Assembly: GCF_001046635.1 (NCBI RefSeq)
Contig: NZ_KQ130454.1
Location: 131,501 to 195,500, forward strand
Direction: 5' to 3'
DNA length: 64,000 nucleotides
Source of the DNA: Novosphingobium barchaimii LL02
GTDB taxonomy: Bacteria; Pseudomonadota; Alphaproteobacteria; Sphingomonadales; Sphingomonadaceae
In this document: piece by piece, positions 38,652-47,096 of the stretch
How positions within the stretch are numbered: position 1 is the first letter of the stretch
Layout of the letters: every line of letters starts with the position of its first letter
The notes under the pieces: generated by a model
What the model saw: the letters and a program-made list of their open reading frames with translations, nothing else
Told to the model about the DNA's origin: nothing
Database searches by the model: none
Program-made: the position numbers and the translations under genes

Positions 38652-40113
38652 CGTCGTTTTCCCTCAGCAGGATACGGGGCCAGTGGACTTCGAACGTGGC
38701 GCCGCCCAGCGGGCCGTTGCCCTGAACGGAGACGACGCCGCCGTGAGCATTGATCATGCGCCGGGTGAAGGCGAGGCCCACCCCGTCGCCATCGGTGCCG
38801 GGCGAGGCCCGGTGAAACAGCTTGAAAATGCGCTCCTCGTTGCCGGGCGGGATGCCCTGCCCGTCATCCTCGACGGTGAAGACCGAGAAGCGGCCCTCCT
38901 CGCGCATGGCGATGCGGATGCGGCCGCTTTCTCCGCCGTGGTGCTTCACTGCATTGGAGATGAGATTGCGCAGCGAGGTGGACAGCGGTGCGCGCGGGGC
39001 CATCAGGTGCTCTCCGGCGATCTCCACGTCGACCGTGAAGCTGTCCGGAATGCGGCTCATCACCAGCGCTTCCTCGACCAGTTCGCGCGGGTCGATGGAA
39101 TGCATCTGCGGATCGCGCACCCCGGCGCGGGCATAGCTGAGAAGATCGTCGATCATCTGCTCGCACCGCGCGATGCGCTGGGTGATGCGATCGAAATTGT
39201 GCCGCACGCTTTCAGGCAGCGCATCGACGCCGAAAGTCTCGTCGAGGTCTTCGCGAATCCAGGTGACCAGATCGCCGATGCCCCGCAGCGGCGAGCGCAG
39301 GTCGTGGCTGGCGACGTAAGTGAACTCCTCAAGCTGCGCATTTGTCTGCTGCAGCGCCGTTTCGGCTCGCTTGCGGTGAGTGATGTCGCTGACGATGGCC
39401 ATGAACAACGGCTGCCCGGGGTTCTCGAAACGGGCCAGCGCGACTTCGACGGGGAATTCGCTGCCAGAGCGATGCAGCCCGGTAAGGTCGCGGCCCGCCG
39501 CCATCGCCCGCGATTCAGGCGCGTCCCGGTAGCCGGCCAACTGATGGGCATGGGCATCACGGTAGCGTTCCGGCAGCAGCATGTTCAGCGGCTGGCCGAT
39601 CATGTCGACCACCTGATAGCCGAATTGCGTTGCCAGCATCGCATTGGCCTGGGCGATGCGCCCCTTGCCGTCCACCACCACGAGGCCCAGCGGCAGGGTC
39701 TCGAACATCTGGGTGAAGCGGCGCTCTGCGGTGAGTTCGCGGGTGGTGTTGCGCAAGTAGATGACCGCCCGGCCCTCGTCCTCCCCCGCGATCGGGGTCA
39801 GGGTGAGCGAGGTCGCCGGACGCGAACCGTCGGCGGCGTGAAGGGTGAACTTGCGGGTCCAGGCATCGCGCTGCCCGATCGGGGCGCCGAAGAACACCTC
39901 GAACATCTGGCGCAGCATCTCGGCGTCATCCTCGCCGAACATGACGAAGAGCAGGCCGTTGCGCAGGCTTTCCGGGTCGGGCTCCGCCAGCAGCGTGGCG
40001 CAGGCGGCATTGGCCCAGGCGATGACCCCCGCCGCATCGACGATCATCGCGCCGATCGGCGCATGAACGAGCGGGGCCTGGATATCGGGCTTGATGTGCA
40101 CTGCCAGCGTCAA
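38644..40113 (-). CDS. PAS-PAS histidine kinase (HisKA type)
   Basis: 489 residues, apparently soluble. PAS1 about 15-130, PAS2 about 140-255, a short coiled coil, HisKA H-box EFTYVASHDLRSPLRGI (His near 268), and HATPase_c with N-box LRNLISNAVKHHGG, DDGQGIPP and DGVGLAF. The architecture and the downstream Rcp1-like receiver resemble phytochrome-family kinases, but no GAF/PHY is present. First gene of the kinase-receiver-GGDEF/EAL unit. Confidence 0.92.
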   Translation of the reverse strand: MTLAVHIKPDIQAPLVHAPIGAMIVDAAGVIAWANAACATLLAEPDPESLRNGLLFVMFGEDDAEMLRQMFEVFFGAPIGQRDAWTRKFTLHAADGSRPATSLTLTPIAGEDEGRAVIYLRNTTRELTAERRFTQMFETLPLGLVVVDGKGRIAQANAMLATQFGYQVVDMIGQPLNMLLPERYRDAHAHQLAGYRDAPESRAMAAGRDLTGLHRSGSEFPVEVALARFENPGQPLFMAIVSDITHRKRAETALQQTNAQLEEFTYVASHDLRSPLRGIGDLVTWIREDLDETFGVDALPESVRHNFDRITQRIARCEQMIDDLLSYARAGVRDPQMHSIDPRELVEEALVMSRIPDSFTVDVEIAGEHLMAPRAPLSTSLRNLISNAVKHHGGESGRIRIAMREEGRFSVFTVEDDGQGIPPGNEERIFKLFHRASPGTDGDGVGLAFTRRMINAHGGVVSVQGNGPLGGATFEVHWPRILLRENDDE

Positions 40114-40288
40114 GTGTCCTGCCTTCGCGAAGGAGGGCCGTGACGCGAAGGGAGACGCGAAACCGGCACCTGTTGCTGCAAAGAGCTACAGGCGCAGGGT
40201 TATCGATCGCACAAACAACATCTAGGGATGCCCCCCTAGACGCCAGCAATCGCAACGATTGTAATGGTTAAAGGCAGCCAGCCGGACG

Positions 40289-40792
40289 TTAAAGCGGCAG
40301 GAATTTTCCCGCCTCGCGGTCCTTGCGCACCTTCAGCCCGTCGAACACCGAACCGCTCATGGTGATCCACACACCGGGCCGCGCGGCCTGGCAGGTGGCA
40401 AAGGCCATGCCGAGGTTGAAGGCGGCATCGCTTCGCGCAAAGCGCGCCGGGGCAAGCGCGCCGCACAGCACCACCGTCTTGCCCTCGATATGGGCGAGCG
40501 CGGCGGCGGTCTGCGTCATGGTATCGGTGCCGTGCGTGATGACGACCAGCGTTTCAGGCGCATCGGCGATGGTCGCCGCGATCAGCGCCCGGTCCTCGTC
40601 GGTCAGCTCCAGGCTGTCCTTGCGCAGCAGTTCAAGGATGCGGAAAGGATGCGCCACGCGCGCGGTTTCGAGCAGTTCGCCGATCACGCTTTCGACGATC
40701 TGGTATTCGCTGAGCGCGTCGAAGTACTGCTTGTCGATCGTGCCGCCGGTGGTGACGACGAGGATGGCGGGAAGGGGCGCGGATGAAGTCAT
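40289..40792 (-). CDS. Single-domain asparaginase-like protein
   Basis: 167 residues covering only the N-terminal half of L-asparaginase. Both catalytic threonine motifs are there: TTGGTIDK (about 14-21) and THGTDTM (about 86-92). The C-terminal domain is missing. It ends cleanly, so it is either the known short asparaginase-domain family or a truncated gene. Activity is uncertain. Confidence 0.8.
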   Translation of the reverse strand: MTSSAPLPAILVVTTGGTIDKQYFDALSEYQIVESVIGELLETARVAHPFRILELLRKDSLELTDEDRALIAATIADAPETLVVITHGTDTMTQTAAALAHIEGKTVVLCGALAPARFARSDAAFNLGMAFATCQAARPGVWITMSGSVFDGLKVRKDREAGKFLPL

Positions 40793-40896
40793 GGCCTTCC
40801 TTTAGCGCCGGAAGGGCGTCGCGGGCAATGACCGCTCTGCGATCTTGCGGGGGCAAGCCCCGTGCCCCGGCCGCCGCGCCGTGCCAGCATGGCGGC

Positions 40897-42090
40897 ATGA
40901 GCCATTCCTCCGCCGACGCGCGCGCCGAACTCGCCTCCGACTGGCCCACCGTGCTGGCCGCCGCGCTGGCCATCGGCGTGGGCATGATGGGCGTGGGTTT
41001 CTATTCGCTGGGCCTGTTCGTCACCCCGCTCCAGGCCGAATTCGGCTGGACCCGCGCGCAGGTTTCGGGCGCGGCGACGTTCCAGCAACTGGGCATCTTC
41101 CTGTCCGCCCCCCTTATCGGGCGGCTGGCGGACCGCTTCGGCAACCGCCGCATCGCCATCGCCAGCTACATCGCGACGCCAGTGGCGTTCCTGGCGCTGG
41201 CACAGACCGGGCCTTCGCTGACGGCATGGTACACATTGTGGCTGCTGGTCTCGCTGGCCGGCTGCGGCACCACCCCGGCGATCTGGGCGCGCGTGGTCTC
41301 GCTGCGCTTCGATTCCGGGCGCGGTTTTGCATTGGGGCTGATGCTGATGGGCACGGGCATGGCCGCGATGCTGGCCCCCGCGCTGCTTGGCCCTGTCATC
41401 GCCGCGCAAGGGTGGCGCACCGGACTGCTGGTGATCGCCGCTGTCGTGGCCGCTGTCGGCATTCCTGTGAGCCTGCTGACGGGACGCGGCGAGACTGCGC
41501 GGCGCCCGCTTCGGCTGGCCAGCGAACGCGGCCGCACCGAGATTACCGGCGCCACCGTGAAGATCGCCGCGATCGGTTTCCTGCTCGGCGTGATCGTCGC
41601 CGCGCTGATCGTCCATCTCGTGCCGATGCTGGTCGACCGGGGCATTGCCCCCGCCCGCGCCGCCGGCGTCGCCGCGTTCATCGGCGCTGCCGTGGTGGTC
41701 TCGCGCGCGGTGGTCGGCTGGCTTTTCGACCGTTTCCACGCCCCGCGCGTCGCTTGCCTGTTCCTCACCTCGCCGGTGATCGCCTGCGCGGTGCTGTATT
41801 TCCACGGGCCCGCCATTCCCGCCGCCCTGCTGCTGGGCCTTGCTGCCGGGGCGGAAGTCGACATGCTGGCCTATTTCACCAGCCGCTATGCCGCGCTGGA
41901 AAATTACGGCGCCACATATGGCCTGATCCTGGGTCTGTTCAGCCTGGGCGCCGCTTTCGGCCCGCCGCTGTTCGGCTGGTCCGTCGACGTGACCGGAAAC
42001 GCCGACCTCGCCCTTGCCTGCTCGGGCGCGGCGCTGGTGGGGGTGCTGGCGCTGATCGCAACACTCGGCCCCTATCGCCGCCCCGGTTAG
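40897..42090 (+). CDS. MFS transporter, oxalate/formate-antiporter-like
   Basis: 397 residues, about 12 membrane segments. MFS motif A between TM2 and TM3 reads GRLADRFGNRR. The TM10 region AAGAEVDMLAYFTSRYAALENYGATYG closely matches the pattern in the MFS gene at 61846 (GAEGDILAYLVARHF), so the two belong to one subfamily (monocarboxylate/oxalate-formate type). Start ATG 40897. Substrate unknown. Ends 10 bp from the convergent topoisomerase gene. Confidence 0.85.
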   Translation: MSHSSADARAELASDWPTVLAAALAIGVGMMGVGFYSLGLFVTPLQAEFGWTRAQVSGAATFQQLGIFLSAPLIGRLADRFGNRRIAIASYIATPVAFLALAQTGPSLTAWYTLWLLVSLAGCGTTPAIWARVVSLRFDSGRGFALGLMLMGTGMAAMLAPALLGPVIAAQGWRTGLLVIAAVVAAVGIPVSLLTGRGETARRPLRLASERGRTEITGATVKIAAIGFLLGVIVAALIVHLVPMLVDRGIAPARAAGVAAFIGAAVVVSRAVVGWLFDRFHAPRVACLFLTSPVIACAVLYFHGPAIPAALLLGLAAGAEVDMLAYFTSRYAALENYGATYGLILGLFSLGAAFGPPLFGWSVDVTGNADLALACSGAALVGVLALIATLGPYRRPG

Positions 42091-42100
42091 GCCTTGGCCA

Positions 42101-43102
42101 TCACCCGCAATCCGCGGCCTTCAGGAATTCCAGCAGCCCGCGCTCCTCGCGGCTCATCCAGCGGGTGCGGCGCGGAAGGCGCTCGGGCATCGTGCCCGCA
42201 CCGTCATCGCCCTTCGCCGCCGCGATCACCGCCGGGTGGACGTAGGACTTGCGCGCGATCGCCGGAGTATTGCCCAGACACTGCGATACCTCGTCCAGCA
42301 GGGTGCGCAGCGAAACGCCAGGCTGCTCCCACAGCGCGGTGAAGGCCAGCGTGCTCGCCGCCCAGGTGCGAAAATGCTTGGCGGTGAAGTGTTCGCCCTG
42401 TTCGGTGACGCCCATCGTCTCGGCCAGGTATTCGTTGACGTCGTGGCTGTGCACGGGGACCGGCGTGCCATCCTCGTCCAGATACTGAAACAGGTGCTGG
42501 CCGGGCAGGTCCTGCATCTTGCGCACGCAGCGCACCAGCGAGGGATCGTCACAGGCGATCTCCTGCAGCTTGCCCGACTTGCCCTTGAAGCGCAGCAGCA
42601 GGGTGCCGCGCTCGATCTTCGCATGGCGGCTGCGCAAGGTGGTGGCGCCGAAGCTCTTGTTGGCCTTGGCATAACACTCGTTGCCGACCCGGATCGCGCC
42701 GGTATCCAGCAGCGCGATCACCGAGGCAATGGCCCGGTCGCGGCCCAGCTTGCGGGCTTTGAGGTCGCCCTCCACCCGCTCACGCAAGGCCGGAAGCGCC
42801 TCGCCGAAACGCGGGCACAGCTCGAACTTCATCGCCTCGCGCGCCTCGCGCCAGTCGGGGTGATAGCGGTACTGCTTGCGTCCGCGCGCGTCGAAGCCGG
42901 TCGCCAGCAGGTGGACGTGGGGTTCGGGTGAAAACCAGCAGTTCGCATAAGCCGGCGGCAGGGCGATCGCATTGAGCCGGTCGATCTCGTCCCGGTCGGT
43001 GATCCGCTCTTCGTCGGGGCTCCAGTAGGCCCACTTGTTGCCGCGCACCTGCCTGCGGGTGATCCCCGGCACCGTGTCATCGGCGAATTTAAGACGCGCC
43101 AT
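42101..43102 (-). CDS. DNA topoisomerase IB
   Basis: 333 residues, the poxvirus-like bacterial type IB enzyme that relaxes supercoils through a 3'-phosphotyrosine link. Seen: YRYHPDWREAREAMKFELCPRFGEALPALR (N-terminal domain end), RVGNECYAKANKSFGATTLRSRHAKI, HFRTWAAS (catalytic His/Arg) and the active-site Tyr in ARKSYVHP. Full length. Monocistronic. Confidence 0.93.
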   Translation of the reverse strand: MARLKFADDTVPGITRRQVRGNKWAYWSPDEERITDRDEIDRLNAIALPPAYANCWFSPEPHVHLLATGFDARGRKQYRYHPDWREAREAMKFELCPRFGEALPALRERVEGDLKARKLGRDRAIASVIALLDTGAIRVGNECYAKANKSFGATTLRSRHAKIERGTLLLRFKGKSGKLQEIACDDPSLVRCVRKMQDLPGQHLFQYLDEDGTPVPVHSHDVNEYLAETMGVTEQGEHFTAKHFRTWAASTLAFTALWEQPGVSLRTLLDEVSQCLGNTPAIARKSYVHPAVIAAAKGDDGAGTMPERLPRRTRWMSREERGLLEFLKAADCG

Positions 43103-43175
43103 GAGAATTCCGCTTTCCGTTCAGTCCCTTGCCTCAGTTAAACGCGCGAAGCGCTGCGAAGTTGTCATCTTTGCC

Positions 43176-43201
43176 GGAAACCGGATGCCGATCGGGCCGT
43201 T
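43176..43201 (+). promoter_or_regulatory. Weak EcfG-like site before the hemerythrin gene
   Basis: GGAAA (43176-43180), 17 bp, CGTT (43198-43201), one mismatch in the -35. About 40 bp before the start codon. Plausible because the next gene downstream has a full site. Confidence 0.35.
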
Positions 43202-43238
43202 CCTTGAGCAACGAAACAGCAATTACAGGACCGCAACC

Positions 43239-43721
43239 ATGGCAGACCTCACGATCTTCGAGGAACTCAAGGCCGACCACGACAAGCACCGCAAGATGCT
43301 CGCCGAGTTGGGCGAGACCCAGGGCGACAGCGAGGAGCGCCGCAAGTTGTTCGAAGCGCTGCGCAAGGAACTGCAGGCCCACGCCGCCGCTGAGGAGGAA
43401 TCGCTCTATTCCACCATGCTTGGCAACCCGGACCTGCGCGACGAAGCGCGCCACTCGGTATCCGAGCATAAGGAAATCGACGATTACCTTGGCGAGCTGT
43501 TTGAAATCGACATGGGTTCGTCCGCATGGCTGATGAAGTTCAAGGACCTGCGCCACCGTTACCTTCACCACATCGACGAGGAGGAGGAAGACATGTTCCC
43601 GTCTGCCGAAAAGGCCCTGTCGGCACAGACGGAAAAGAAGCTCGCCGCCACGTTCGAGGAGCGCAAGCCCAAGGAACTCGCCGCCGCCGAAAAGGAACTG
43701 CCGGGCGACGCGCGCGAATAA
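43239..43721 (+). CDS. Hemerythrin HHE domain protein
   Basis: 160 residues. Four-helix bundle with di-iron ligand candidates: HDKH, HAAAEEESLY, HSVSEHKEID and HRYLHHIDEEEEDMF. Likely binds O2/NO or stores iron in the cytoplasm; such proteins are often in general-stress regulons. The C-terminal 30 residues are Lys/Glu-rich. AGGA lies 8 nt before ATG 43239. Ends in a clear terminator. Confidence 0.88.
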   Translation: MADLTIFEELKADHDKHRKMLAELGETQGDSEERRKLFEALRKELQAHAAAEEESLYSTMLGNPDLRDEARHSVSEHKEIDDYLGELFEIDMGSSAWLMKFKDLRHRYLHHIDEEEEDMFPSAEKALSAQTEKKLAATFEERKPKELAAAEKELPGDARE

Positions 43722-43752
43722 TTCGGCCTTCCGGTCAATCGATAGACCAGTC

Positions 43753-43794
43753 GGGCCTTCCCAGCGACAGACGCCGGGGAGGCCCTTCTCTTTT
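43753..43794 (+). terminator. Terminator of the hemerythrin gene
   Basis: GGGCCTTCCC (43753-43762) pairs with GGGGAGGCCC (43776-43785, one G-U), followed by TTCTCTTTT. 32 bp after the stop. Confidence 0.8.
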
Positions 43795-43797
43795 GGG

Positions 43798-43823
43798 GGA
43801 ACACGCAGCGCTTGCGGTGCGTT
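43798..43823 (+). promoter_or_regulatory. EcfG-type promoter for the PPOX stress protein
   Basis: GGAAC (43798-43802), 17 bp, CGTT (43820-43823), full consensus, immediately after the previous terminator and about 30 bp before the next start codon. Confidence 0.65.
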
Positions 43824-43854
43824 TATAAATCAAACAGCAATAGAGGATACCGCC

Positions 43855-44319
43855 ATGGACAAGGACATTCGCGAGACTTTCTGGAAGTCGTTCCAGACCA
43901 GCCCCTTCATCATGATCAAGCTGGACGGCGCCCCCGGGCATGCTGAACCGATGACCGCCCAACTCGACAAGGAAGCGCATCACGCTGTCTGGTTCTTCGC
44001 CAAGCGGGACAACCGTATCGCCCCCGGCGGCAAGGCGATGGGCCAGGTCATGACCAAGGGCCATGACGTATTCGCCTGCATCGACGGCACGATCGTGGAG
44101 GAAACCGATCCCGCCCTGCGCGACAAGCACTGGAACAATGCCGTCGAGGCCTGGTTCCCCAATGGCAAGACCGATCCTTCGGTCGTGATGCTGCGCTTCG
44201 ACATCCAGGACGGCGAAGTCTGGACCGCGGACATGGGCATCAAGGACGTCTTCAAGCTTTTGACCGGCAAGCCCATTCACGGGCAGGACGCCGGCGAACA
44301 CGCGCTCGGCGCGGTCTGA
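43855..44319 (+). CDS. General stress protein, pyridoxamine-5'-phosphate-oxidase fold
   Basis: 154 residues of the split-barrel flavin-binding fold (general stress protein 26 type): FQTSPFIMIKLDG, HAVWFFAKRDNRIAPGG, GQVMTKGHDVFACIDGTIVEETDPALRDKHWNNAVEAWFPNGKTDPSVVMLRF. GAGGA is 7 nt before the ATG. A full EcfG-type promoter is upstream. Probably binds a flavin or deazaflavin; substrate unknown. Confidence 0.88.
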   Translation: MDKDIRETFWKSFQTSPFIMIKLDGAPGHAEPMTAQLDKEAHHAVWFFAKRDNRIAPGGKAMGQVMTKGHDVFACIDGTIVEETDPALRDKHWNNAVEAWFPNGKTDPSVVMLRFDIQDGEVWTADMGIKDVFKLLTGKPIHGQDAGEHALGAV

Positions 44320-44347
44320 CACCCTCTCGGACCTGCGTGAGCAGCGG

Positions 44348-44378
44348 GGGCGCGGTGGCTTCGGTCATCGCGCCCTTT
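44348..44378 (+). terminator. Weak terminator after the PPOX gene
   Basis: GGGCGCG and CGCGCCC (44348-44354 and 44369-44375) with a 14-nt loop, followed by TTTCC. Nothing else recognised in 44320-44494 (AT-poor, no supported gene). Confidence 0.4.
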
Positions 44379-44494
44379 CCACGTCCCCCTCGTCCGGTTC
44401 GGGACCGACGATATTTCCGGCGCTGAGAGCCCGTTTCAAAATGCGCAGGAGATGGCATTTTGAATGCTGCACCAGCCCATTCTCAAACGATCTC

Positions 44495-44532
44495 TCAAAC
44501 AATAAACGCCGCCGCAGAAACTGCGACGGCGT
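44495..44532 (-). terminator. Terminator downstream of the single-domain receiver gene
   Basis: Minus strand ACGCCGTCGCAG, TTT loop, CTGCGGCGGCGT (12 bp, one G-T), then TTTATTGTTTG. Ends the sigma factor-receiver unit about 105 bp beyond the receiver stop. Confidence 0.75.
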
Positions 44533-44636
44533 CATAGTATTGCAGGCATCTGGAGACCAATTGCTTCGTCCCCTTACCCTCTTTCTCAGGCCCCATGTCT
44601 TTATGGTTACGGGCCCGGGCTCTTGCGGCCCCTCTC

Positions 44637-45071
44637 CTAATCGCAAATACGGGTCTTTATCTGGCACAGCGGCTCCAGCTCGTCCGGGCGGACGGCATCG
44701 GGGCAACCGGACAAGGCATAGGAAATCGCCGCGAGGATTGCCTGGCGGGTGAACGGCTTCTGGACGATGCCGACAGCGGTGGGCGCAGGCGTGTCTATCT
44801 GGCCGGGATTGGCGGTGACATAAATGACGCGGGCACCGTAACGACCGGAAAGGTCGCGGGCGATGGCCGGGCCCGTAAGCCCGTCGCGCAAGTTGAGATC
44901 GACGAGCGCCACATCCGGCACATCGCCCAGTAAACCCAGCGAAGCCATATCAGGGAAGGTGCCGAGGACGGAGTGACCGCCATCGGCAAGAATGTCTTCC
45001 AACTGAAGGGCAACCAGAAACTCGTCCTCGACTATGAGGATTTTACCTGGGGCCGGGATTTTCGTACCCAA
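44637..45071 (-). CDS. Single-domain response regulator, PhyR-receiver-like
   Basis: 144 residues: ILIVEDEFLVALQLEDILADGGHSV, phosphoacceptor in VALVDLNLRDG, RVIYVTANPGQ and KPF. It resembles the receiver half of PhyR (VIFITAYPE) and lacks an output domain, so it may be a phosphate sink or donor in the stress circuit. It follows the ECF sigma gene by 32 bp on the same strand. Confidence 0.88.
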   Translation of the reverse strand: MGTKIPAPGKILIVEDEFLVALQLEDILADGGHSVLGTFPDMASLGLLGDVPDVALVDLNLRDGLTGPAIARDLSGRYGARVIYVTANPGQIDTPAPTAVGIVQKPFTRQAILAAISYALSGCPDAVRPDELEPLCQIKTRICD

Positions 45072-45103
45072 GGTACAATATTCCTTGTTTCGAAATCCGG
45101 CCG

Positions 45104-45787
45104 TCAGGCAGCCAGCAGACTGCGGCTCTGCACCATCTTGGGGTCGACGTTGGCAACCTTAAGAAGTTCGCCGAAGAAAGCGTCGATCGCATCGCCGGTG
45201 AGGACGAAGTTGTGGCGGAAGTCGGGGAGCTGGCCGGATTCGATGATCTTGGACAGCATCGCGCGGGCGCGGCAGATGCGGCTCTTCACGGTGCCCAGTG
45301 CGATGCCGCAGATATCGGCGATTTCCTCGTAAGAGAGATTGCCGGCGGCGACGAGCACCAGCGCTTCACGGTAGCTTGCGGGAATGGCGGTCAGTGCCCG
45401 CAGGACATCGGCCAGTTCGACCGCGCTTTCCTGGCTGGCTTCCGCCCGCAGGATACGCTCTGCAGCCAGTTCGTCGTACTCGCCATGGAAGCGGGCACGG
45501 CGGGCTTCGGAGTAGAAGTGGTTGCGCAGGATCGTGAAGGTCCATGCCTTGAAGTTGGTGCCCGCGGCATAACGCTCACGCGCGGCCCATGCGCGCAGCA
45601 TGGCTTCCTGCGCAAGATCGTCTGCGCGGTCGCGGCAGCCGCAAAGGCCACGAGCGAATGCACGAAGGTGAGGGGCCACGTCAGCCAGTGCGCGCTTGAA
45701 GTCGCGGTCGTTAAGCGCGACCTTGATTTCAGCCGCCACCGTCTCAGGCTGCTCTGCCTCGACGTTTGCTTCGATCGTTGCCGACAT
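45104..45787 (-). CDS. ECF sigma factor, second EcfG-like paralogue
   Basis: 227 residues. Region 2: HLRAFARGLCGCRDRADDLAQEAMLRAWAARERYAAGTNFKAWTFTILRNHFYSEARRARF; region 4: IPASYREALVLVAAGNLSYEEIADICGIALGTVKSRICRARAML. It is similar in pattern to the EcfG at 49647 but has a 40-residue N-terminal and a 35-residue C-terminal extension. ATG 45787 has GGAGGG 7 nt upstream. An EcfG-type promoter precedes it, so it is probably part of the general stress regulon. Confidence 0.92.
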   Translation of the reverse strand: MSATIEANVEAEQPETVAAEIKVALNDRDFKRALADVAPHLRAFARGLCGCRDRADDLAQEAMLRAWAARERYAAGTNFKAWTFTILRNHFYSEARRARFHGEYDELAAERILRAEASQESAVELADVLRALTAIPASYREALVLVAAGNLSYEEIADICGIALGTVKSRICRARAMLSKIIESGQLPDFRHNFVLTGDAIDAFFGELLKVANVDPKMVQSRSLLAA

Positions 45788-45821
45788 GGCGTTACCCTCC
45801 ATAGAAACCTGTCGGAAATCA

Positions 45822-45847
45822 AACGTCACCGGATCGAAATTGGTTCC
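45822..45847 (-). promoter_or_regulatory. EcfG-type promoter for the second ECF sigma gene
   Basis: Minus strand GGAAC (45847-45843), 17 bp, CGTT (45825-45822), full consensus, about 35 bp before the start codon. Confidence 0.65.
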
Positions 45848-45989
45848 CGAAATGTGACATTTACCTGCACGCATGTTCAGGAAACCCACGACTGTTTCTT
45901 CTCAAACCCCGCAACAGCAGGCTTTGCAGCATTTCCAGCAGGATCGAAGAAAGTTTTTTCACACCCCGGCCGGAACAAGCGCGGCCCAG

Positions 45990-46086
45990 AAACTTTGAGG
46001 CCTCCGTCCACCATGTCGGTAAACGAAGGCCTCGGGATCGGGTCATCACCGGTTGCGGGGGGGTGGGGGAGCCGGTGATGACAATG
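45990..46086 (-). ncRNA. Candidate GsrN-like stress sRNA with C-rich loop
   Basis: A minus-strand transcript from the EcfG-type site at 46089-46115 would start near 46085 and meet a perfect 11-bp stem (GTCATCACCGG, 46082-46072 with 46052-46042 on the minus strand) whose 19-nt loop is CUCCCCCACCCCCCCGCAA. A second stem, GAGGCCT with AGGCCTC (46033-46027 and 46003-45997), follows. Caulobacter GsrN is a GSR sigma-dependent sRNA with an exposed C-rich loop. Ends are inferred; no strong T-tract is seen after the second stem, so the 3' end is uncertain. Confidence 0.4.
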
Positions 46087-46088
46087 AG

Positions 46089-46115
46089 GGAACGTGACAC
46101 CCCGCGGTTGGTTCC
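46089..46115. promoter_or_regulatory. Bidirectional EcfG-type promoter (phyR / candidate sRNA)
   Basis: GGAAC (46089-46093), 17 bp, GTTCC (46111-46115). The minus-strand reading is a full GGAAC-N16-CGTT; the plus-strand reading is GGAAC-N17-GTT and would drive phyR from about 140 bp upstream. Confidence 0.6.
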
Positions 46116-46259
46116 CGAAAAAGCGGTCTACCGTAAAAAATTTTCCGGTTGCCCTATCTGTGCTGCGGAGTCAGACAAATGACATTGGCCCACAGGCGCA
46201 AGGGGCGCCCAACGACGTGCAATCGGGAATGACTTCCCAAAAAGGCCTGAGGAACATGA

Positions 46260-47051
46260 ATGTCCGTTTCTGATCAGATCGCCATACAGCTGCCCTACTT
46301 GCGGCGCTACGCACGCGCCTTGACGGGTTCGCAGCAATCGGGCGACGCTTATGTACGCGCAACGCTCGAAGCGGCGCTTGCCGACCGCTCGCTGCGCGAA
46401 GCGATCGCGCACAGCCGCGCGGCGCTTTACGGCGCCTTCACCCGCATCTGGGCGACAAGCCATGTCGAGGAGCCCAGCATGGGCGGCGCCGGCCTGCACG
46501 AACAGGCTGCGCAGGAGCGCCTCTCCACGATCGCGCCAACGCACCGTCAGGCCCTGCTTTTGACCACCGTCGAGGAATTCTCGCGCGAGGAAACCGCGCA
46601 GATCCTCGATCTCTCGGTCGGGCAAATCGATGCCCTGGTCAGCCAGGCCATCCTCGAAATCGAGGGTGAAAGCGCGACGCAGGTTCTCATCATCGAGGAC
46701 GAGCCGCTCATCTCCATGCAGCTCGAAGGCCTCGTCACCGATCTGGGCCATACCGTGGTCGGCACCGCTGCCACCCATGCCCAGGCGGTCGAAATCTTCT
46801 CGCGCCATCCAGCCGGCCTCGTGCTTGCGGATATCCAGCTTGCAGACGGCAGCTCGGGCATCGACGCGGTTGAAGACCTGCTCAAGTTCGGCGACGTGCC
46901 GGTAATCTTCATCACCGCCTACCCGGAACGCCTCCTCACCGGGGAGCGGCCCGAGCCGACCTACCTGGTGACCAAGCCTTTCCAGGAAGCAACCGTGCGC
47001 GCTTCGATCAGCCAGGCGCTGTTCTTCAATTCAAGCCGGTCGGTAGCCTGA
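46260..47051 (+). CDS. phyR: PhyR, anti-anti-sigma response regulator of the general stress response
   Basis: 263 residues: an N-terminal sigma-like domain (about 1-130; LPYLRRYARALTGSQQSGDAYVRATLE and APTHRQALLLTTVEEFSREETAQILDLSVGQIDALV) and a C-terminal receiver (LIIEDEPLISMQLEGLV, phosphoacceptor in VLADIQLADGSSG, VIFITAYPE, VTKPF). When phosphorylated it binds NepR and frees EcfG. GAGGA 6-7 nt before ATG 46260. Adjacent to the kinase, nepR and ecfG as in other alphaproteobacteria. Confidence 0.97.
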   Translation: MSVSDQIAIQLPYLRRYARALTGSQQSGDAYVRATLEAALADRSLREAIAHSRAALYGAFTRIWATSHVEEPSMGGAGLHEQAAQERLSTIAPTHRQALLLTTVEEFSREETAQILDLSVGQIDALVSQAILEIEGESATQVLIIEDEPLISMQLEGLVTDLGHTVVGTAATHAQAVEIFSRHPAGLVLADIQLADGSSGIDAVEDLLKFGDVPVIFITAYPERLLTGERPEPTYLVTKPFQEATVRASISQALFFNSSRSVA

Positions 47052-47096
47052 TCGCCACGCCCCCGCTTCGGCGGGGGTGTGTTTCCACAGCCGGGC

